This document shows, piece by piece, positions 57,292 through 64,000 of a stretch of 64,000 bases of DNA. Source of the DNA: Letharia columbiana (taxonomy: Eukaryota; Ascomycota; Lecanoromycetes; Lecanorales; Parmeliaceae); assembly GCF_014066305.1 (NCBI RefSeq), contig NW_023501119.1:62001-126000 (forward strand). Reading direction: 5' to 3'. A program made the position numbers and the translations under genes. The notes below the pieces were generated by a model. The model did not search any database and was not told the origin of the DNA. It worked only from the letters and a program-made list of their open reading frames with translations. Each line of letters begins with the position of its first letter. Position 1 is the first letter of the stretch.

Positions 57292-58905
57292 ATGGCCAGC
57301 CTGCCCACTCAAGACTCGACGGCCTCGTTCTGGCACAGTGAGCCTTCCCACTTCCTTCTCGGCCACCGAACAACGCCAGATATTCCCACGGAGGCGGACA
57401 TTGTCATTGTTGGTTCAGGTATCACTGGAGCATCTGCTGCCAGGTTCTTGGCCGAAGATGCAAGAGCTAAAAGATTGAGAGTTGTAATGCTTGATGCGCG
57501 AGAGGCATGCTGGTGTGCGACGGGTAGAGTATGATGAACCACACACTCTCTCCATCTCTCTCTCGGTGTCTCCCTACAGCTCTAACAACGTCACTGCCGT
57601 ATCTGTAGAATGGAGGTCACTGCCAGCCCCTCCTATTCGACTCCACCCCCGATGTCGCCGCGTTCGAACTTCGCAACTATAACGCTGTCAAGTCTTACAT
57701 CAAAAAGCACAACGTTCCGTGTGAGTGGCGCTCGTTGACAGGTTGCAGGACCTTTTGGACCGAACCGTTAGCAAAGGCAGCTGCGGATGACGTGAGAGAT
57801 TTGAAACGGCATGCTCCCGAATTGGGCAAGGAGGTCACGGTCATTGATGACGAGGAGTCATTGCGGAGACACAGGGTGAATGGCGCGCCGGGCGCAACCC
57901 TATCCGCATGTGCCGGTAGTCTTTGGCCGTACAAGCTTATCGCATTTATCCTCGAAGATCTTATCAAAGAGGGTCACTTGAATCTGCAGACGAAGACGCC
58001 AGTCACAAAGATTGAACCGTGCGCGGATGATCCTGAAGGCCCCGCGCCGACTGGGCCAAGGCACATCTTGCATACACCCCGCGGTACCATCAAAGCGCGC
58101 CATGTCATCTTAGCCACAAATGCATACACGTCGCATCTCCTCCCGGAATTCGCAGACCTCATAGTGCCCGAGCGCGGAGTTATGACGGCCCTCCTTCCTC
58201 CCGCCAAGTCAAAGCCCCTCGAGGACTCCTACGGTTTCGTCGGCGCGCTTGGTGGGAACCCCATCCACGATGACTACCTGAATCAGCGGCCCTTCTCCGG
58301 CGTGCCGAATCCGGCCGGCCATCTGATGTTTGGTGGTGGTTATGTCGGAAAGAAGCTGAACATGATCGGTGAGACGGATGATTCTGTCTTGGACGAAGGT
58401 TCGGCGAGCTATCTGAGGGCGGCACTGTTGAAATTGCTTATTCTGGGGGGCGATACTGGCGGCTTGAAAGAGCTGAAAACGACGCATCAGTGGTCTGGCA
58501 TTTGGGGTACTTCGAAAGACCACCACCCGTGGGTTGGCGCCGTCCCCAGCAGGCCAGGTGTCTGGCTTGCTGGTGGCTACTCTGGTACGTGAAATCCCCT
58601 CCAGTGACTGCCAAGTCATATATATAATTGACGAAACCTTCACAGGCCACGGCATGCCCAACGGTACGCTGTGCGGCAAGGCCGTTGTGGAAATGCTCTT
58701 GGCGCAGGAAGCTGGTGTCGCTCTTGACGATGTCCAGAACAGACTCGTTACGGATGGCGACTTGCCGCAAGCTTACATCATCACGCAGGACAGGATCGAG
58801 CGCTGTAAACATATCGACTCGGTGCAGGTTCAGGATCGGAAGGGCATCGTGGGGATACGCTCCCTCGATGCGATGATACAGGCACAAAGGAACACTAAGC
58901 TATGA
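57292..58905 (+). CDS. FAD-dependent oxidoreductase, DAO family
   Basis: Flavoenzyme of the D-amino-acid-oxidase-like fold. Exons 57292-57528, 57609-58584 and 58646-58905 give 490 residues. The N-terminal dinucleotide motif reads IVIVGSGITGASAARFLAE, followed by the family block CWCATGRNGGHCQP, split by intron 1. A late second FAD contact block follows (HPWVGAVPSRPGVWLAGGYS, then GHGMPNGTLCGKAV, joined by intron 2). No signal peptide; cytosolic or peroxisomal. Its 0.9-kb distance from a divergent NRPS and the MFS transporter beyond suggest a tailoring role in a secondary-metabolite locus, but the same family also includes catabolic amine and amino-acid oxidases. Confidence 0.88.
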
Positions 58906-59583
58906 GCTCGGTGGTGGAATAGGTGTAGGACGTGCGGAGTCCTCTCTCATATATCATCGTAATCCTCGCGCCGTCGCCGCTTTGTCACGCTTATCGGAGT
59001 GGAGATCTCATCACAGTCTGCTGTAGTACACATTTCACATAGCCCCGTAACTAAAATCGCTACCCACGCCCAACTATTGCTGCAATATCAAAACAGCTCC
59101 GGCTGCACTTCCGAGCTCACCCTCTTCCTATTAAACACGTCACCAATTCTCGGACTTGGGAATTGTGGTTCTTTTTCATGGTTTTAGGCGGCCTGCCTCT
59201 ACATCGCATATTTGCGCCGCTTCAGCTCTCTTCTGCGCGCTCGATCGAGTCCTTCAGTTCTAAACACACTTGCGGACGAGATGGTTCCGCGGATGCTGGA
59301 TTCTGGGAATCAGTCGGGTGGGTGTTAGCTGGACAGTGGAGTATACGGTCACTGGGGGGATATTGGACGGAGTTGATGTGCAGCGATGCGGGCGGGTAGG
59401 TAGGTGCAGGGCATGAGATGTTATTATGATATGAGGATTGTAGCGTACCAATAAGGATAGGGGATGCACAGTTGACTTTTGGAATACCGATGAGTATTCA
59501 ATTATATATCATCATATTCATCCTTTTCATCATCATCATCATCGTCAAACGACCTGACTTTGGCGTCTAAGCCTTCTTTCTAA
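58906..59583. other. convergent intergenic region
   Basis: Holds the 3' ends of the oxidoreductase (+) and MFS (-) genes. Contains a short (CAT/ATC)n run at about 59520-59545. No gene. Confidence 0.5.
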
Positions 59584-61288
59584 TCACCCACTCATTCCAG
59601 ACCCCGAATCCTGCCCTCCCACCGACGATACCGCCCGCCGCCTCCCCCCAGTAGCATACAGACACGGCAACGCGCACAACCCGCAGAGCACCCCGCTCGC
59701 AAGCGTCACCCTGTCCCACCCCACCCGCTCCGCCATCAACCCGCCCACGAACGGCCCCACCAGCGACCCCGCCGCATACGCCACCGTCATCAGCCCAAAC
59801 GCCTGCGCGTACGCCCCCTTGGGCCCAAACACCCCCGGCCGCGCCGCCGCCGCGTCATCAACGACGTACATGGCCTCCGCGAACGCGGGCGTCGCCAGCG
59901 CGCTCAGCGCCACCCCGATCAGCAGCAGCAGCGCGCACAGGAGCGCGACCTGGGCCCCGGAGTCGTGCGTCACGAGGCGGAGGAGGCCGAGCAAGGGGCC
60001 GAGGGCGGTGAAGCCGAGGGTGACGATGGGTTTGGCGCCGGCTCGGTCGCTGAGGAGGCCGACGGCGGGCGCGGAGAAGGAGGGGATGGTCAGGACGAGG
60101 AAGACGAGGGCTACCTGCTTGGAGTTGTAGTGGAAGAGGAGCTTGATGCGGAGGGGCAGGATGGTTTCGAGGCCGGTGAGGACGACGCTTTGCATGAAGT
60201 CGGCGAGGATGGCGGCGAGCATGCGGGGCGTGGTCAGGAGGGTTAGCATTGGGTGGCGGTGCGTGGGGGGTATTTCTTTGGGGGTCGGAGGTGGTGATGG
60301 GTTTGTGGAGGATGTGGGTGGAGGTCTTGATGAGCGACTCGCTCGGGGCTGCGTTTCATCTGGTGGGGTTTCGGCGTTGTCCCGGTCGTGGGAAAACGTC
60401 CCGTATGTTGCGTCTGCTTGAATGTTGACCTTCCTTGGGCTTGGCAGCATGAGTATGCGTAGGAGGAAGTCTAGCGCAACAAGCTGTGCGGACTCGATTA
60501 GTGGATTTTTGTTTGAGAACGGAATGAGACGTCGAGATATCCTGGAGATTGAGCCAACTTGAGACTACGACTAGGGCAAGATACGTACCGCGTAGCCGGA
60601 AACAAACACGGCGAGATATCCGTAGCTGTGATACAATACACCTCCAACTACGGGACCGACCAACACCCCAAGGGCGATACTCATCCCGATAAAACCCATG
60701 GCGGGTCCGACTCCCGCTTGGCCGACAGTATCGGCCAGGATGGCCGTTCCCACGGTATGCACAATAGCCGAAGAGGCTCCCTGAACCAGTCTTCCCACCA
60801 AGAGCACTGACGTCGATTGTCCCAACGAAAAGGCCACCGTGGACGCCGCCAAGGCAATCAGGCCCCAGAGGTAGGGGCCTTGACGGGATTCACCTCGATC
60901 CGCGAACCATGCAGCGATTGCTTTGGAGCATCATTATGAGCACGGAATAGAACCAAGTATCTGATATGAGAGCTAAGGAACTGAAAGACTCACGGGATCC
61001 CACGAGAAGACCGCCTCCGTACGCTGCAAGTAAAATACCGATCCATCGTTGTACGTCGTCCTGGTGGAGTTGTACCCTTTCGACCAGAGCGAATGGCAGG
61101 ACGGGGATGATCAGAGCATACAGGTAGGCGTCCGCTGAAGCGCTTGGAGTCAGTGATCTCGCATTGGGCAAGACTTTTAGCCTAGACTTTTACAGACTGA
61201 AGACGGCTAAATTGATGACTGTGAATATGAACGCCTTGGAGGAGCGGATCTTCCTCAGAGAGGGCCGGGACTCTTTCGCACCATCCAT
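59584..61288 (-). CDS. MFS transporter (multidrug / vesicular-amine-like type)
   Basis: Minus-strand exons 61288-61194, 61142-60994, 60920-60589 and 60483-59584 give 491 residues. Text by exon: basic start and first helix (FIFTVINLAVFSLASADAYL), ALIIPVLPFALVERV, motif A across intron 2 (GSPIAAWFADRGESRQ), VGRLVQGASSAIVHTVGTAI, and motif C-like GFIGMSIALGVLVGPVVGGV. A Pro/Ser-rich central loop and a second six-helix half (FMQSVVLTGLETILPLRIKL, LLSDRAGAKPIVTLG) follow. Drug:H+ antiporter style; plasma or vacuolar membrane. It could export a product of the neighbouring NRPS/oxidoreductase locus; that is inference from position. Confidence 0.85.
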
Positions 61289-64000
61289 GGCGTGTGAAGC
61301 GGTGGCTCTTCAGAGCATGTTTCGATGCTGTTCGAGAGGGTTCAAGGTATGGCAAGAAATGTGTTAGAGTCTATAAACTCCGAAAGAAAGAAGGTCTGGA
61401 CGAGAGTGAGCTTCAGTCTGTGGCGAGTCGATCCTTTCGATAGAACCATGGATATGAATCATATGGGGGCACATAATCAGGGCCATTGAGGGATTTGTTT
61501 GAGGAATTGCGTGTAGGGTGTACCTGGCCATATGAGTACAAATTCCTATTGGAACTTTTAGCCGCATAAAGGCTAGCGTGATTTCCGGGCCGACATAGGT
61601 TAGGGCATGACGAAATATGGCGGTGTGTGTTGGCCAATCTACCTAGCCGGATATCAAAGGGAGTGGGGTGTTCCTACCGCTATGCAGCAACGGGGACACG
61701 GGGAGGAGAGCTTGGAAATGATTGATAGCCTCATAGCCTCATAGGCCCGCCAATGTTCGCCTGGGCCCATGTTCGAGACCTTGGACGCCGGTGATTAGAA
61801 GAGACCCGAATATCTGCGTACCTTACTCGAGGTAAATAGCACCGAACCCTAATACTTTTGTTGATTAGCCTTCAAACTTCAGCCAATACTATCACCCATA
61901 TCTCCTTATCCAGTCTTTCGCAACTGCACGGACAGTCTCACTCAACCGACCGAATCACTTTGCCCTTTTTAACCCACTCGCCTGTCATTCATTCCTCAAC
62001 AAGAAAGCTCCCTCGCACAGTCCTCTTCCCACTATCTGCATGAAAGCTCGTAGTGCAGATGTATGGGTCGGGAATCGCCTTGTAAGCCGCTTTTAGCTAG
62101 GAATCTGTCCGCGCTACCGACGCCCGCAGACAAAAAGATGACACAGATTTGGTGTTTGAGGGTTTTTGGGCCGCCTGCATCTTCTGTGTTCAAGAAAATG
62201 ACCGCTTCGAAGGACGTCTCGGGCTCTTATGATGCTAAAGGCTGTGGCTTCGCAGATGTAGTCGCTAAAGGCGGGCAGATCATAGCGTTCGGATTCGCTT
62301 GTGGCGAGATGGGAGATTTTTGTAAGAGGTCAGCTGGTGGCGCTGAACAATGAGATGTGTTGCTTTCAATGACTGGATTCTTCGATTGGAGTCTTGCAGA
62401 ACCCCGGATGGGGAAAAAGCGGGAGAAGCTGGTGTGTAGGCAGAATCGCCAAGGATGGCATGTCGGAGTCAAAATTTGCCAGGAGGAGCTGATGGATACC
62501 GGAACAATCTTCATGGGATGGGATTGCTCGATTGCCCCGAGATACTGGATTTCCTAATGAGCGCCCAGCACCCCAATGACCAACCTTTGAATACTGATAC
62601 TAGCTCCGTATGAGGTTCGAGTTTCCCATCGTCAAATCACCACCGTGCGTCGCCCCGCGTATCTCTCCCTTGGCACGATTGGTCATACATCCTTCACACC
62701 CCTTTGCGGCACAATCGCGGTGGTTTTCTTGCCTTCAGCTTCTTTGTCATGCTTCATGTCCAGCTTTTGGCACCCTGTCGTCAAAACTCGCCACCTCGTC
62801 TGCAGCCTGTCTGAATAGCTTTCGAACCTGTGCTACGACATTCATTCTTTTCGAAGTGTGATCTTCTTGATGGTGCTCTATTAGGCATCCTATTTCCTGC
62901 TGTTTTTTTGATTGACTGGTGTTAGTTGGTCGACCTGAGTTGATGTACTGAGATATGAGTTTGGAGTGGGTTACTCGCCACTATCTTGCCGGCCTTAAGG
63001 AGGTGGATTCTCAAAGTTCAATTTCCTGTGAGATCCTTGGGTTGTCTAGTTCCTTCGTATTTGGATTGTTGCTCGATGACATGATGTATTGCTACACGTG
63101 GTGATGACAGGATAGAATGACTGCTGAGTCCATGTTTGCTGGCTACAGGCAACGAGATTGGCAGGTATTAATGTCCGTTGCAACATTCAAGGCAAAGGTC
63201 TCATGACGTGAATCCGACAGAATCACTGGGTTGCACATGCGTTGTCCATCCAAGAGTCTGTCCCCCCCGCAATATGGTATACAGGACTCCAGCCGGGCAC
63301 GAGGAGAGCAAATGAGTGTTCGGAATATGGAAGATGGCAGAAGGAAACAACCTCGGCAGGACAACCTCGAGAGAACCAGCAGTGCGGTGTGCGGGCTGCC
63401 GAGGTTGTAGACATCAGCTGATGCGATGGGACACGTAGCAGACCTTCTTCTGCTCGAGCTTCAAAAGTAATGTTGCCTGCTAAAGATCTGTACTTGTGTC
63501 TTTGGCGTTTTGAAGAGGTATGGAGTGGGTTTCAAGTGAAAATTGCACTCCCAGTTTCGTAGAATGCCCGGAATGATGCCAAAGTAGCCGGATCGAAGAT
63601 GTCGTTCATGTGATGTGCTCTTGTGCAGTCACTGTCTGCAAGAAAGCTTTTGGAGCTGAACAGCAGCCCCGTTGAAAAGAAATGGTATAGGATCTTCCGT
63701 GCATACGCCGCTCGTTCCATCTATTTGTTGTTAATTGACTACCAACTTTCGCTGCAAGCTCGAATTGCAACTCAATGCGGACATACATGACCTCAACACG
63801 TCTCTTCTAGGCAACCTAGACCCTCTCCCAAAATGCCACTAGCTAGGCTCCGATACCTTAGATGCAAGCTCGCACTTCATCCCGATACATGTACAATTCG
63901 AAGTTCATGCCCACACATGTATAGATATCATCTCTCCCTCTGTTCCCGGGCAACGCAGGCACCATGGACCATATCATGACATCTCCATCCCGTGTGGTTA
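61289..64000. other. 2.7-kb stretch without supported gene
   Basis: Open frames on both strands (for example 62063-62353 +, 62610-62861 +, 63143-63364 -) are short and without family text or splice extension. No repeat or RNA gene recognised. Confidence 0.45.

Overview
The window reads as a filamentous ascomycete chromosome, most likely a Dothideomycete. Genes are split by short GT-AG introns, most with a CTGAC/CTAAC-like branch site just before the acceptor. It carries a fungal-only ABC factor of the New1/eEF3 family, small secreted proteins, an NRPS locus and an AT-rich block with RIP-like mutation (CpA/TpG rare, CpG kept). I saw no bacterial features, rRNA, convincing tRNA or CRISPR. Exon coordinates were joined by eye from reading frame, splice sites and family conservation.

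Layout. 1-3.35 kb: 3' half of the arginine gene ARG5,6 (N-acetyl-gamma-glutamyl-phosphate reductase part), cut by 25 introns, with a 7-nt micro-exon that carries the catalytic cysteine codon. 4.0-8.1 kb: a divergent methylcitrate-cycle pair, 2-methylcitrate synthase (mcsA, -) and 2-methylisocitrate lyase (mclA, +). 8.5-9.4 kb: hypothetical protein with a 33-bp tandem repeat. 9.9-13.4 kb: New1/Elf1-type ABC ATPase. 14.0-14.6 kb: probable frameshifted gene. 17.6-19.3 kb: APC-family permease. 22.5-22.8 kb: small hypothetical. 24.6-25.4 kb: synaptobrevin. 26.8-28.3 kb: GPI-anchored GH76 (Dfg5/Dcw1). 28.9-29.5 kb: G-rich minisatellite. 31.7-33.5 kb: carboxypeptidase S-like M20 peptidase. 35.2-37.2 kb: two divergent paralogous small secreted proteins. 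39.2-41.7 kb: secreted protein with a probable recent nonsense mutation. 42.8-44.9 kb: fungal transcription-factor-like protein without a zinc cluster.

45.9-61.3 kb looks like a small biosynthetic locus: an A-T-C nonribosomal peptide synthetase, a DAO-type FAD oxidoreductase and an MFS transporter. The NRPS adenylation domain is split by about 8.1 kb of RIP-degraded transposon sequence (47.55-55.7 kb), so the locus is probably dead here. The AT block holds a reverse-transcriptase relict on the + strand, two divergent copies of a ~620-bp segment, and a less mutated island of ~220-bp direct repeats. The remaining stretches hold no gene I can support, only simple repeats and a few decayed coding-like segments.
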